The notes: generated by a model from the sequence alone, not told the origin. A DNA stretch of 64,000 nucleotides from Nonlabens dokdonensis DSW-6 (GCF_000332115.1 NC_020156.1:3473501-3537500); one strand, 5' to 3'. Counted from the stretch's first letter, positions 17,803-27,558 are shown. Program-made: numbers and translations.

Positions 17803-19515
17803 ATGAACAAAGACCATATCCTTAAAACTGCACAGTCCTGGACTCAAGCACCATTTGACGAGGCGACTATAACTCGTACATTAGCTTTAATAACCGCAAA
17901 TAATGATGAATTCCAAGAATCTTTCTATAAAAATTTGGAATTTGGTACTGGCGGAATGCGCGGTATTATGGGTGTCGGCACTAACCGTATAAATAAATAT
18001 ACGTTAGGAAAGAACACACAAGGACTTTCTCAATATTTAAACGCTCAATTTCCAGATGAGCAAGTAAAAGTAGCTATTGCCTATGATTGCCGTCGCAATT
18101 CTAAGGAACTGGCACAGGTCGTTGCAGATGTATTTAGCGCAAATGGTATTCATGTATACCTGTTTGCAGAGTTGCGCCCTACTCCACTACTCTCTTATAC
18201 CGTTAAAGCAAAAAACTGTCATGCTGGAATAGTATTGACTGCAAGTCATAATCCGCCAGAGTACAATGGTTATAAGGTATACTGGCAAGATGGCGGGCAA
18301 TTAGTGCCACCACAAGACCAAGAAATTCTAGATCTAATCAGTTTATTAGACTTTAAAGACATCAATTTCAACGGGAAACCAGAATTAATAGAATTGCTAA
18401 CAGAAGATGATGACAACGCCTTTATTGAAGACAGTATCAAAGCTGGTAAAATCGCTGGTGATGTAGATCGTTCTCGATTAAAAATAGTATTTACCAGTCT
18501 TCATGGTACGAGCATCACGCTTATTCCAGAAACCTTGAAACGTGCTGGATATTCTGATTTACATGTGGTTAAAGAACAAGCCTTTCCAGATGGAGAATTC
18601 CCAACGGTAAAATCTCCTAATCCAGAAGAGCCAGAAGCACTAAAAATGGCAGTAGATCTTGCTAACAAAGTGAATGCTGACATCGTGATAGGAACTGATC
18701 CTGACTCTGACCGTTTAGGTGTTGCCGTGAGGGATAATGATGGAAACATGGTATTGCTTAATGGTAATCAAACCATGATTGCCATGACCGACTTTTTATT
18801 AAAACAAACTGATTTAAAATCCCTTAACGATCCATTTATAGGTTCTACCATTGTTTCTACGCCTATGATGCACGATCTAGCCAGATCTTATAATGTAGAA
18901 TGTAAAGAAGGATTAACTGGTTTTAAATGGATTGCCAAAATGATTAAAGACCATCCACAACAAGATTTTGTAGGTGGTGGCGAGGAAAGCTTTGGTTATA
19001 TGGTAGGTGATTTTGTACGTGACAAAGATGCTGTGACCGCTTGTTTATTAGCTTGTGAGATGTACGCTTTCGCGAAAGAAAACAACTCCACCGTCTATAA
19101 AGAATTAATGAAGCTCTACGTAGAGCATGGTGTTTATCAAGAAAAGTTGGTATCACTAGTTAAGAAAGGAATTTCTGGCGCGGCAGAAATCAAACAAATG
19201 ATGGTAGATTTAAGGGAAAATCCGCCGGCGCAAATAGGAGGACAAGATGTCACTATCGTAGAAGATTATGCTGCAAGTACTAGAGAAAACAAGCAATTGC
19301 AAAAAACAGAAACTATAGGTATTCCTAAATCTAACGTTTTAATCTTCTATCTAGCAGATGGCTCAAAGATTGCAGCACGACCTAGCGGGACAGAACCTAA
19401 AATAAAATTCTACATCTCAGTTAAATCAACGCTAGACCATGTGGATGATTATTCTAAAGTTCAAGGCCAACTAGAAGAAAAAATAAATGGCATTCTTGCC
19501 AGTTTTGACATGTAA
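17803..19515 (+). CDS. Phosphoglucomutase/phosphomannomutase
   Basis: The start is set at ATG 17803 (MNKDHILK), giving 570 residues; the earlier in-frame TTG lies inside the TATATTTG -7 box at 17771-17778. All four motifs of the alpha-D-phosphohexomutases are present: the phosphoserine loop TASHNP near residue 146, the metal loop DPDSDR near 299, the sugar loop GGGEESFGY near 391 and the phosphate loop RPSGTEPK near 526. The enzyme interconverts hexose 1- and 6-phosphates for glycolysis and sugar-nucleotide synthesis. It is the long Bacteroidota form often annotated phospho-sugar mutase. Residues YAFAK near 424 derive from a palindrome copy. Confidence 0.9.
   Translation: MNKDHILKTAQSWTQAPFDEATITRTLALITANNDEFQESFYKNLEFGTGGMRGIMGVGTNRINKYTLGKNTQGLSQYLNAQFPDEQVKVAIAYDCRRNSKELAQVVADVFSANGIHVYLFAELRPTPLLSYTVKAKNCHAGIVLTASHNPPEYNGYKVYWQDGGQLVPPQDQEILDLISLLDFKDINFNGKPELIELLTEDDDNAFIEDSIKAGKIAGDVDRSRLKIVFTSLHGTSITLIPETLKRAGYSDLHVVKEQAFPDGEFPTVKSPNPEEPEALKMAVDLANKVNADIVIGTDPDSDRLGVAVRDNDGNMVLLNGNQTMIAMTDFLLKQTDLKSLNDPFIGSTIVSTPMMHDLARSYNVECKEGLTGFKWIAKMIKDHPQQDFVGGGEESFGYMVGDFVRDKDAVTACLLACEMYAFAKENNSTVYKELMKLYVEHGVYQEKLVSLVKKGISGAAEIKQMMVDLRENPPAQIGGQDVTIVEDYAASTRENKQLQKTETIGIPKSNVLIFYLADGSKIAARPSGTEPKIKFYISVKSTLDHVDDYSKVQGQLEEKINGILASFDM
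19065..19078. repeat. Palindrome copy inside the phosphohexomutase gene
   Basis: CGCTTTCGCGAAAG has a perfect 12-bp core (CTTTCGCGAAAG) and an intact left arm; the right arm has drifted to AA. It is read as AFAKE. Confidence 0.85.
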
Positions 19516-19519
19516 ATTA

Positions 19520-21340
19520 ATGAATTATTTTAAAGAGATTCTTAAGTATGCTAAGCCCTATAAAAGCTATGCGGTTCTTAATATAATCAGTAATGTTTTT
19601 TATGCACTTTTTGGTGCGCTAAGTTTTGTTTCCTTAATTCCCATGCTCGATGTTCTTTTTGATAAGACTCAAGCAGTTAATGTTGCACCAGCCTGGGAAG
19701 GAATCAACAACACCATGGATTACATAAAAGGATATTTAGGTTATTACATCACCACTCAAACTGATGGAAAAGAACAGGCTTTAATCATTGTAATCGCTCT
19801 CGTGTTAATTTTATTTTTTCTCAAAAATCTATTTGGTTATTTAGGAATGTATTTTATCGCCTACCTAAGAAATGGTGTTCTTAGAGACATACGCGATGAT
19901 TTATTTAAAAAGATAGTACACCTACCTATTTCTTTCTTCTCTGAGAAACGTAAAGGAGATGTGATTGCTAGAACTAGTGCTGATGTATTACAAATTCAAA
20001 ATAGCTTTTTGTCCATATTAGAGTTGATCATAAAAGAGCCTTTAAACATCATTTTTACACTAGCCATAATGCTAGTAATGAGTGCAAAGCTTACTATCTT
20101 CATGCTTATCTTCTTACCTATTTCAGGATTTTTAATTTCTCGATTAGGTAAAAAGCTCAAAAAGCGTAGTGGCCAGGTTCAAAAAGAGCAAGGCTATTTT
20201 CTATCCCTATTAGAAGAGACATTGAGTGGCTTGAAGGTTATTAAAGGTTTTAATGCAGAAGATCGTTTGACAGAGAGTTTTCAAAACAGTACGAACAGAA
20301 TGTATCGTTTTGCTGTGAAATTAAATCATCGTAAAGGTTTTGCCAGTCCTGTAAGTGAGTTTTTAGGTATTTTAGTTATAGGAATTCTGTTATGGTTTGG
20401 TGGTCGTTTAGTATTGATTGAGGAATCAATTGATCCTACAACATTCATAGGATTCATGGTACTTGCTTATAATATATTAACTCCTGCAAAGGCACTTTCT
20501 AAGGCGAGTTATCAAATTAAAGAAGGTAATGCGAGTGCTGAGCGTGTTCTAGAAATACTCCATACGAAGAACGAAATTGAAGATAAAAAGGGTGCTATTG
20601 CTGTTCTCGCTTTCGCGAAAGCGATACAAGTCAACAATGTTACTTTTTCTTATGAAGAAGAACCTGTTTTAAAGAACTTCTCCTTAGATATTCCAAAAGG
20701 AACCAGTGTTGCGTTAGTAGGACAAAGTGGTTCTGGAAAAAGTACGATTGCAAATTTACTCACCAGGTTCTACGACGTTGAGAATGGAACTATTACGATA
20801 GATGGTACTAATATAAAAGATGTCACGCTCCAAAGTTTACGTGATCAAATGGCGCTTGTGACACAAGATTCTATTCTTTTTAACGATACGATCGCTACAA
20901 ACGTGGCGTTGAGTGATAAAACTGCAAGCGAAGAACAAATCGTAGACGCATTAAAAATTGCTAACGCTTGGGAATTTGTAAAAGATCTTCCTAAAGGGAT
21001 TCATACTAACATAGGTGATAGTGGTGGAAAATTAAGCGGTGGACAAAAGCAACGTCTATCTATTGCTCGTGCGGTTCTTAAAAACGCTCCTATATTAATT
21101 CTAGACGAGGCAACCAGCGCACTAGATACAGAAAGTGAACGTCTAGTACAAGATGCGCTAGAAAAAGTAATGAAGAACAGAACTTCCATTATTATAGCTC
21201 ACCGACTGAGTACCATTCAGAATGCAGATCATATCGTAGTCATGAAAAAAGGAGAGATCGTAGAGCAAGGAACACATACAGATTTGTTAGCAAAAGAAGG
21301 TCTGTATCATGGACTTGTAGGGATGCAGAGTCTGGCTTAA
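19520..21340 (+). CDS. ABC exporter, fused membrane and ATPase domains (MsbA-like)
   Basis: The start is taken as ATG 19520 (MNYFKEILK), 4 bp after the mutase stop; the upstream in-frame ATG lies inside the mutase gene. The 606 residues comprise six membrane helices (about 20-330) and a C-terminal ATPase with Walker A GQSGSGKST near 400, signature LSGGQKQR near 505, Walker B ILILDEATSALD near 524 and H-loop AHRLST. This is a homodimeric half-exporter of the MsbA/LmrA class; lipid or peptide cargo cannot be told from sequence. A palindrome encodes LAFAKA at the junction between the two domains. Confidence 0.88.
   Translation: MNYFKEILKYAKPYKSYAVLNIISNVFYALFGALSFVSLIPMLDVLFDKTQAVNVAPAWEGINNTMDYIKGYLGYYITTQTDGKEQALIIVIALVLILFFLKNLFGYLGMYFIAYLRNGVLRDIRDDLFKKIVHLPISFFSEKRKGDVIARTSADVLQIQNSFLSILELIIKEPLNIIFTLAIMLVMSAKLTIFMLIFLPISGFLISRLGKKLKKRSGQVQKEQGYFLSLLEETLSGLKVIKGFNAEDRLTESFQNSTNRMYRFAVKLNHRKGFASPVSEFLGILVIGILLWFGGRLVLIEESIDPTTFIGFMVLAYNILTPAKALSKASYQIKEGNASAERVLEILHTKNEIEDKKGAIAVLAFAKAIQVNNVTFSYEEEPVLKNFSLDIPKGTSVALVGQSGSGKSTIANLLTRFYDVENGTITIDGTNIKDVTLQSLRDQMALVTQDSILFNDTIATNVALSDKTASEEQIVDALKIANAWEFVKDLPKGIHTNIGDSGGKLSGGQKQRLSIARAVLKNAPILILDEATSALDTESERLVQDALEKVMKNRTSIIIAHRLSTIQNADHIVVMKKGEIVEQGTHTDLLAKEGLYHGLVGMQSLA
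20607..20624. repeat. Palindrome copy inside the ABC exporter gene, 18 bp perfect
   Basis: TCGCTTTCGCGAAAGCGA is a perfect 18-bp palindrome, read as AFAKA in the linker just before the ATPase domain. Confidence 0.9.
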
Positions 21341-21362
21341 TAATAATATTAAATCTTTTATC

Positions 21363-21875
21363 ATGAGAAAATTCACTTTACTTTTCGCTTTATTAATTGG
21401 GTCTTCTACAGTAGCAAACGCCCAAGAAACCGTTGAGGTTCTAATGGAAGACGCTTTGAATGAAGCCGCAGAGTCTAACAAGCATGTTTTAGTGAAATTT
21501 GAAGCGTCTTGGTGTGGCTGGTGTCATAGAATGACAAGACAAATCAAGGATCAAAAAGTAAGTACTTATTTCTCTGACAACTACGTGGTTTTACCAATTG
21601 TAGTCTTTGAAAACGGTGATAAGGTAAAATTAGAAAACCCTGGTTCAAGAGAATTAATTGCCAAATATAAAGGCGCTAATGCCGGTTTACCATTTTGGGT
21701 AATATTAGATGCCACAGGAAAAATAGTTACCGACTCTTTTAATGAAAAAGCACAGAACTTAGGTTGTCCAGCATCCAAAGAAGAAGTAGCCGTTTTTATA
21801 GAAAAACTTAAGGCAACTTCAGAAATGACTGAAAAAGATGTAAAAAATGTAAAGCTAGTTTTTACAGATAAATAA
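21363..21875 (+). CDS. Secreted thioredoxin-family protein
   Basis: The 170-residue precursor has a signal peptide ending ANAQ near residue 21 and a thioredoxin-like domain with the active site WCGWCHRM near residues 50-57. The family (thioredoxin_7 type) acts as a periplasmic disulfide reductase or isomerase. A cis-proline-containing segment (NAGLPFWVI) is visible. It lies 22 bp downstream of the ABC exporter gene and faces the sensor kinase gene, with only 20 bp between their stops. Confidence 0.83.
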   Translation: MRKFTLLFALLIGSSTVANAQETVEVLMEDALNEAAESNKHVLVKFEASWCGWCHRMTRQIKDQKVSTYFSDNYVVLPIVVFENGDKVKLENPGSRELIAKYKGANAGLPFWVILDATGKIVTDSFNEKAQNLGCPASKEEVAVFIEKLKATSEMTEKDVKNVKLVFTDK

Positions 21876-21895
21876 AACATCAGCGATAACTATAC

Positions 21896-23977
21896 TTAAA
21901 AAGTAACCTTTTCTCCGCGAGTTTTGAGATATTTCTTGAATATATTTTCAATTGTTTTCGGCTTGATTGGTTTGGTAATAAAATCATCAGCACCAGCTTT
22001 AAAAGCTTGTTCCCTATCTTCTGCGGTGGAATAAGCCGTTTGGATAATAATAGGAATACTAGGATGGCTTTTTTTAATAGCGGTTGTGGCTTGATAGCCG
22101 TCCATAACTGGCATCTGGATATCCATGAAAATTATATCTATATCCTTTTCTCTCAGTACTAAGTCTATTGCCTCTTGTCCATTCACAGCTCTGATGAATT
22201 GAAAATCAAAATCTACAACTTTATCCAATAGAGATTTAAGAAACAAATAGTTGAGATTTACATCTTCAGCAATTAAAACTTTATGAAAGGAATGTGACCT
22301 CTCTTGAGGTTCCATCTCTTCTTTTTCACATAATTGTTGTTGATCTATAACATCTACAGGAAGATAAACGTTTACAGTAGTTCCTTTACCTAATTCTGAG
22401 TCTATATTTATTTTACCATTTAACAAGCTCACATAGGCTTTACAAATAGTAAGTCCGAGACCTAAACCATCATACAAATCTTTCATATCTAGATTTGATT
22501 TTGAATAACCGTCGTAAACAGTCTTTAGTCGTTCTTCTGAGATACCTATTCCAGTGTCTGTAATTGTAATAATTAATGTGTCACCATCGATTGTTGAGTT
22601 AAACGTTACTTCACCTTTTGACGTGAATTTGATCGCATTGTCAAGTAAATTATCAACTATCTTTTGGAGCTTGCTTTGATCCATCACCACACAATTCTGT
22701 TCTTCAGAAATGTCAATAACACAATTACAATCAATTTTTTTTAATTTGACATTCTCTTCATGTTTATAAACGACGGTTTTTAATAAATCATCAAGTAACA
22801 CAGTGTTCTTTTGGACAGATACATCACCTGTTTGAAGTAAGGAGACTTCAAGTACATTGTCCATCATGTTCATTAACCTTAAACAGGCATTATTAATGAT
22901 CTCTAGGTAATTACTTCTTTGAGTGTCGGTCAGTACTTCTTTACTTAACAAACCAGAAAACCCCATTATAGCGTTCATAGGTGTACGCATTTCATGAGTG
23001 ATATTATTAATAAAAGATGTTTTTAATTTATTGTTCCTTTCTGCTATAGTCTTAGCCTTTTCAAGCTCTTTTGTATTTTCTCGTATGACGTATTTCAAAT
23101 AGCGGTTGATTCCTAAAATAATTATCATTAAAAAAATAGCAATACCTAATAGTACGATCCAGAAAAAAGATTTTTTGTAGAATGGTCTTTTAAATTGAGA
23201 TAACCATCTATCTTTAATTTCTTTTTTCTCTTCATAACTTACGCTCTGAACGAGGTTATAAATGACATCGTTCAACATGGAATCATCCTTAACTACCGCT
23301 AAGGAAGGTTGATAATCTTTGCCTAAATTCTTTATGATTTTTAAATTACTTAGGTTATTGGACTCGATATGGTAATTAGTAACTGCTCGCGGTCCTATAA
23401 AAAAAGCATCATTTTTTTGAGCAATCATTTTCAAACAATCAAGATCATCTTTACACGGACTAGAAATTTTTGCATTTGGAAATTGTATTTTCAAATTTTC
23501 AACTATAGCAACATCCTCTGGTAAGTAAAACGTTGCCGTTTCAAAGTCTTTCCTTGATTTAGGAATATTAGGAGTCTTTTTACCAACTATCACGTACGGC
23601 GACTCAAAGAGCTTAGAGTAAAAATTTAAATACTTATTTCTTGAAGGAGTTTCTTGGATTTCTAAAATCAGATCTAACTCTCCAGCTTTTGCATCATTCA
23701 TAAGAGCAGTAAAATTATCATACTCTTTAATTTGAAATTTATAAGCTGCTTTTTTCTCAATTAGTTCAAGGTAATCCATTAAAATCCCTTCAGAATCTCC
23801 GTTTTTGTCTTTAAAAAGATAGGGAGGATAATTATAATTTGGATAAACAGCTACTATGATTTCTTCTTTTCCATTGATCCATTTGCGCTCCTCTTCGTTA
23901 AGAATATCTTGTTCTTGACACGACATCAACGACAATAGCATTAATAGGAATAACGAGAGAAAATTAGTATTCTTCAT
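21896..23977 (-). CDS. Hybrid sensor histidine kinase with periplasmic solute-binding domain
   Basis: I prefer the start at 23977 (MKNTNF), which gives a normal signal sequence; an ATG at 23992 is also in frame. The order is: signal peptide with lipobox-like LMSC, a periplasmic SBP_bac_3-type domain (about 30-255), one membrane helix (about 267-290), HisKA with the phospho-histidine in THEMRTP near 327, HATPase with DTGIGIS and GLGLGLTICK, and a C-terminal receiver with the phospho-aspartate in FMDIQMPVMDG near 618 and the lysine in KPI. This resembles EvgS/BvgS. It should sense a small periplasmic ligand; no response regulator with DNA-binding domain is adjacent. Confidence 0.85.
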   Translation of the reverse strand: MKNTNFLSLFLLMLLSLMSCQEQDILNEEERKWINGKEEIIVAVYPNYNYPPYLFKDKNGDSEGILMDYLELIEKKAAYKFQIKEYDNFTALMNDAKAGELDLILEIQETPSRNKYLNFYSKLFESPYVIVGKKTPNIPKSRKDFETATFYLPEDVAIVENLKIQFPNAKISSPCKDDLDCLKMIAQKNDAFFIGPRAVTNYHIESNNLSNLKIIKNLGKDYQPSLAVVKDDSMLNDVIYNLVQSVSYEEKKEIKDRWLSQFKRPFYKKSFFWIVLLGIAIFLMIIILGINRYLKYVIRENTKELEKAKTIAERNNKLKTSFINNITHEMRTPMNAIMGFSGLLSKEVLTDTQRSNYLEIINNACLRLMNMMDNVLEVSLLQTGDVSVQKNTVLLDDLLKTVVYKHEENVKLKKIDCNCVIDISEEQNCVVMDQSKLQKIVDNLLDNAIKFTSKGEVTFNSTIDGDTLIITITDTGIGISEERLKTVYDGYSKSNLDMKDLYDGLGLGLTICKAYVSLLNGKINIDSELGKGTTVNVYLPVDVIDQQQLCEKEEMEPQERSHSFHKVLIAEDVNLNYLFLKSLLDKVVDFDFQFIRAVNGQEAIDLVLREKDIDIIFMDIQMPVMDGYQATTAIKKSHPSIPIIIQTAYSTAEDREQAFKAGADDFITKPIKPKTIENIFKKYLKTRGEKVTF

Positions 23978-24061
23978 TTTAAGAATTTGCATATCTTAAT
24001 GTACAAAAAGATAATCAACTTAACAAGGGTAACAGTAGGTATAAAGAATTGGTATTAATTC

Positions 24062-24077
24062 CGCTTTCGCGAAAGCG
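24062..24077. repeat. Intergenic palindrome copy before the RluA-type gene
   Basis: This is a perfect 16-mer CGCTTTCGCGAAAGCG between the divergent kinase and pseudouridine synthase genes, preceded by AATTC as at 8963. Confidence 0.9.
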
Positions 24078-24123
24078 AACTAATCATCTTACTCTTATGA
24101 GTCAGTAACTTGTCTTTACGCAG

Positions 24124-24131
24124 TATATTTG
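24124..24131 (+). promoter_or_regulatory. -7 box of the pseudouridine synthase gene
   Basis: TATATTTG is an exact TAnnTTTG match 22 bp before the ATG. The -33 TTG is not at the ideal distance. Confidence 0.5.
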
Positions 24132-24153
24132 TCCTCTTAATTGAGTAATTTAA

Positions 24154-25827
24154 ATGGCCTCTATTTTTCATTTTTTCGATTTAGATAAAGGGTTTCATTT
24201 ACCTGAGAAATTCACATTTCCATTTCTTTATGAACCGCATCCACTCGCTGTAGAAGCGGCTGAGCAATTAAAATCATACTTAGATAGTTTTGATAATTGG
24301 TTCTATGATTTAAACTTGGGACCAGAAAATTACCAGCATCCGTTGGGGAAAATGTTTGGGGTTCTTGTGGTTCAAGATCAAGATGGCAATTTGGGGCATC
24401 TTTGGGCCTATTCTGGTGTGATTACTGGCGAGCAGAAGGATTCTCAATTTGTGCCTCTAGTTTTTAATATGTTTGCTGAGGACAGTTTATATGCGCGAGA
24501 GAATTCAAAACTGGACGACCTCAATGCTCAAATAAATGTTTTGGTAAACGATTCTGACTACTTAAAAACATTAAAAGCTTTAAAAAACCTAAAAAAAGAA
24601 AACGAGCTCCTACTCTACAATCAGCGTAAAAAGCATGCTAACCTTAAAGCAATCCGTAAAGCCGAAAGACAAAAGGCTTCAGAAACTTTAAGCGATCAAG
24701 CATATAAAAAATTACTTGATCAACATCAAACGCAAGGAATGCATGCTAAGTTTTTGCTTAAAGAATATAAAATCTACCTTGAGAACAAAATTTTACCTTT
24801 AGAACACTTTATTTCTAAACGAGAAAATGAAATTAAGGAACTCAAACAGCAACGTAAAAATTTATCTAACCAACTGCAAAAATGGATTTTTGAACAATAC
24901 AGTTTTTTAAATGCAAAGGGCGATCGCAAAAACGCAATGGAGCTTTTCCAGAACATTCCGCCATATGTACCACCATCTGGAACTGGAGATTGTGCCGCAC
25001 CTAAATTACTTCAATACGCTTATCTCCACGATTTAAAACCACTCGCAATGGCCGAATTTTGGTACGGAGAATCCTTACGTTCACAAATTAGAAAACACGG
25101 TCATTTTTATCCTTCTTGTCGATCTAAATGTGAACCAATTCTAGAACATATGTTGCAAGGCCTTGAGGTAGATGACAATCCCATGCTAGAAAATCCTGCT
25201 GAAGACAAGGAACTTCATTTGATATATGAAGATGATTATATTATGGCAGTCAACAAGCCAGAAGAATTTCTCTCGGTAAGAGGTAAAACCATCGAAGATT
25301 CTGTAGAGACCAGAATGAAGCAACGTTTTCCTGGTGCGTCTGGACCTTTGATTGTTCATCGATTAGACATGAGTACTTCTGGGATTTTAGTACTTACTAA
25401 ATCACTTGCAGTTCATAAAAAACTACAAAATCAGTTTGAAAAACGCACCGTTAAAAAACGATATGTAGCGCTACTTGATGGATTAGTAAAAGACGATAGT
25501 GGTTTTATAGATCTGGCTTTACGAGTAGATCTGGACAACAGGCCGTTCCAATTAGTAGATGCAGAAAATGGAAAAAGTGCTAGAACTCGTTATGAAGTCA
25601 TCGAGCGTAAAGATGGTAAAACCAGAGTTCACTTCTACCCTATTACTGGTCGCACGCACCAGTTGCGCGTTCATGCGGCGCATCCATTAGGATTAAATTG
25701 TCCTATAATCGGTGATGATCTTTATGGTCATAAAAAAGACCGATTATATCTTCATGCAGAGCAACTGGTATTTATCCATCCGGTAACTTTAAAGCCAGTG
25801 GTACTAAAAGTTCCTACGCCGTTTTAG
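24154..25827 (+). CDS. RluA-family pseudouridine synthase with long N-terminal extension
   Basis: This 557-residue protein has a C-terminal RluA catalytic domain (about 350-557) with the catalytic aspartate in HRLDMSTSG near 403, the RTHQLRVH motif and the YLHAEQL end. The first 350 residues hold an N-terminal globular part, a long charged coiled coil (about 110-250) and a conserved-looking segment GTGDCAAPKLLQYA. The extended architecture recurs in Bacteroidota and some Gammaproteobacteria and is normally annotated as an rRNA/tRNA pseudouridine synthase; the extension's target is not known. I see no S4 RNA-binding domain. Confidence 0.82.
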   Translation: MASIFHFFDLDKGFHLPEKFTFPFLYEPHPLAVEAAEQLKSYLDSFDNWFYDLNLGPENYQHPLGKMFGVLVVQDQDGNLGHLWAYSGVITGEQKDSQFVPLVFNMFAEDSLYARENSKLDDLNAQINVLVNDSDYLKTLKALKNLKKENELLLYNQRKKHANLKAIRKAERQKASETLSDQAYKKLLDQHQTQGMHAKFLLKEYKIYLENKILPLEHFISKRENEIKELKQQRKNLSNQLQKWIFEQYSFLNAKGDRKNAMELFQNIPPYVPPSGTGDCAAPKLLQYAYLHDLKPLAMAEFWYGESLRSQIRKHGHFYPSCRSKCEPILEHMLQGLEVDDNPMLENPAEDKELHLIYEDDYIMAVNKPEEFLSVRGKTIEDSVETRMKQRFPGASGPLIVHRLDMSTSGILVLTKSLAVHKKLQNQFEKRTVKKRYVALLDGLVKDDSGFIDLALRVDLDNRPFQLVDAENGKSARTRYEVIERKDGKTRVHFYPITGRTHQLRVHAAHPLGLNCPIIGDDLYGHKKDRLYLHAEQLVFIHPVTLKPVVLKVPTPF

Positions 25828-25912
25828 ATAAAATCTATTCTTGTGAATAACTCAGACAGATTCTTATTTTAAGCAAGGATAGAGGATTGTATTTTTACAT
25901 AAATCTTCTTTT

Positions 25913-27370
25913 ATGTCTTCAGAAATTTCTTGGTTGCTATTCTTATTATTAGGTGTTGTCATAGGTGCTGTTGTGGCATGGTTTTTTGCTAAAACTCGTT
26001 TCTCTGGAAGTTTAAACCTATTAGAATCTGAAAAAAGTCAGTTGAATGCACAGCTTTCTCAATTGCAACCTGCTATTGAAGAACGTGATAAATTACGTCA
26101 TGAAAACAGTCAGTACAGCGCGCAATTAGAGCAAAGAATAGAAAGTAATCAGGAGTTGAGTGCCCGATTACAAAAGCTGGACAAAGAATATCGAGATGTC
26201 GCTATTGAGAAAGAAAACCTAAATGTGTTACTGGCTGAGCAACGTACCGCTTTCGCGAAAGCGGAAGAAAAACATACTGAAGCCCAAGGAGAGATCGAGA
26301 AATTAAACGAAAAATTCACCAAAGAGTTTGAAAATCTCGCTAACAAAATCCTAGACGAGAAAAGCACCAAATTTACCGATCAAAACAAGAAAAACATCGA
26401 GCAGATTTTAAGCCCGCTGCAGGATAAAATCAAAAGTTTTGAAAAGCGCGTAGAAGATACTCACAAAGATACTATCGATAGGCAAAGTGCTTTGAGACAG
26501 CAAATTATAGGACTGAAAGAAATGAACCAGCAAATGAGTAAGGAAACAACTAACCTTACCAAAGCCTTGAAAGGAGATGCTAAAATGCGTGGTAATTGGG
26601 GTGAGCTAGTTCTAGAGCGCGTTCTTGAAAAATCTGGATTGACTAAAGGCTCTGAATATGAAGTCCAGCAAACGATTAAAACTGATGAAGGAAAAACCTT
26701 GTTTCCTGACGTGGTGATCAATCTGCCTGGCGGCAAGAAAATGGTTATCGATTCTAAGGTATCACTTAATGCTTATGAACGATTTATCAATGAAGAAGAT
26801 GACTCCTTACAAGAACGATATTTAAAAGAACACGTTGCTTCACTTAAAAAACACGTCTCAGATTTATCCGGTAAAAGTTATCATGATTATCAAATCGACA
26901 GCCCTGATTTTGTTTTGCTTTTTGTGCCTATAGAACCAGCTTTTGCCATGGCTTTAAATCACGATAGCAATTTATATAGTGATGCATTTGACAAGAATAT
27001 AGTAATTGTTACACCTACTACGCTATTGGCAACATTACGCACCATTGATACCATGTGGCAAAATGAAAAACAACAAAAAAACGCATTAGATATTGCGACT
27101 GCAGCTGGTGCATTATACGATAAGTTTGTAGGACTGACTGAAGATTTAATCAAAGTTGGTTCTCAACTGGATACGGTAAAAAAATCTTATTCTTCTAGCA
27201 TGAACAAGCTTACTGAAGGTTCTGGAAATTTAGTAGGACGCATCGAGCGATTAAAAAGACTAGGTGCCAAAGCAAATAAATCTCTAAATGAAAAGCTTGT
27301 AAATCGTGCTATAGATAGCGATCCTGACTTTTTAGAGGCCAGCGATGAAGAAGGTAGGTTGAATTTGTAG
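25913..27370 (+). CDS. rmuC: DNA recombination protein RmuC
   Basis: The 485-residue protein has an N-terminal membrane anchor (about 5-26), a coiled coil (about 35-200) and the RmuC nuclease-like domain (about 210-420) with MRGNWGELVLERVLE, FPDVVINLPGGKKMVIDSKVSL and the FVPIEPAFAMAL segment. RmuC limits inversions between short inverted repeats in E. coli and has a restriction-endonuclease-like core. An 18-bp palindrome encodes TAFAKA in the coiled coil. The stop codon at 27368-27370 is immediately followed by an octamer tandem array. Confidence 0.9.
   Translation: MSSEISWLLFLLLGVVIGAVVAWFFAKTRFSGSLNLLESEKSQLNAQLSQLQPAIEERDKLRHENSQYSAQLEQRIESNQELSARLQKLDKEYRDVAIEKENLNVLLAEQRTAFAKAEEKHTEAQGEIEKLNEKFTKEFENLANKILDEKSTKFTDQNKKNIEQILSPLQDKIKSFEKRVEDTHKDTIDRQSALRQQIIGLKEMNQQMSKETTNLTKALKGDAKMRGNWGELVLERVLEKSGLTKGSEYEVQQTIKTDEGKTLFPDVVINLPGGKKMVIDSKVSLNAYERFINEEDDSLQERYLKEHVASLKKHVSDLSGKSYHDYQIDSPDFVLLFVPIEPAFAMALNHDSNLYSDAFDKNIVIVTPTTLLATLRTIDTMWQNEKQQKNALDIATAAGALYDKFVGLTEDLIKVGSQLDTVKKSYSSSMNKLTEGSGNLVGRIERLKRLGAKANKSLNEKLVNRAIDSDPDFLEASDEEGRLNL
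26247..26264. repeat. Palindrome copy inside rmuC, 18 bp perfect
   Basis: CCGCTTTCGCGAAAGCGG is a perfect 18-bp palindrome read as AFAKA in the coiled-coil region. Confidence 0.9.
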
Positions 27371-27472
27371 TTGTTAGGTTGTTAGGTTGTTAGGTTGTTA
27401 GGTTGTTAGGTTGTTAGGTTGTTAGGTTGTTAGGTTGTTAGGTTGTTAGGTTGTTAGGTTGTTAGGTTGTTA
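27371..27472. repeat. Perfect tandem array of the octamer TTGTTAGG, 12.75 copies
   Basis: The array begins at the base after the rmuC stop codon and runs 102 bp with no substitution. The unit is strand-asymmetric (no C on the plus strand). Perfect identity suggests recent expansion by slippage. It is noncoding in context. Confidence 0.97.
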
Positions 27473-27527
27473 AAGTTTGAAAAAAATGATCCTTATGAAA
27501 ATTTAACTAGTTAAAATTTCAATTCCT

Positions 27528-27549
27528 AAAGCGGAATTTATTCCGCCTT
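27528..27549. repeat. Imperfect inverted repeat AAAGCGGAAT-TT-ATTCCGCCTT
   Basis: A 10-bp stem with one mismatch can form a hairpin in the rmuC/satD spacer. Its arms equal the outer halves of the dispersed palindrome placed in swapped order. Confidence 0.6.
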
Positions 27550-27558
27550 GCATCGTGT

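Noticed and set aside
19487..19519. Upstream start of the ABC exporter
   Set aside because: It lies inside the mutase gene; the ATG at 19520 fits the family N-terminus.
27371..27472. Phase variation of RmuC by the octamer array
   Set aside because: The rmuC stop codon lies before the first repeat unit, so changes in copy number leave the protein unchanged.
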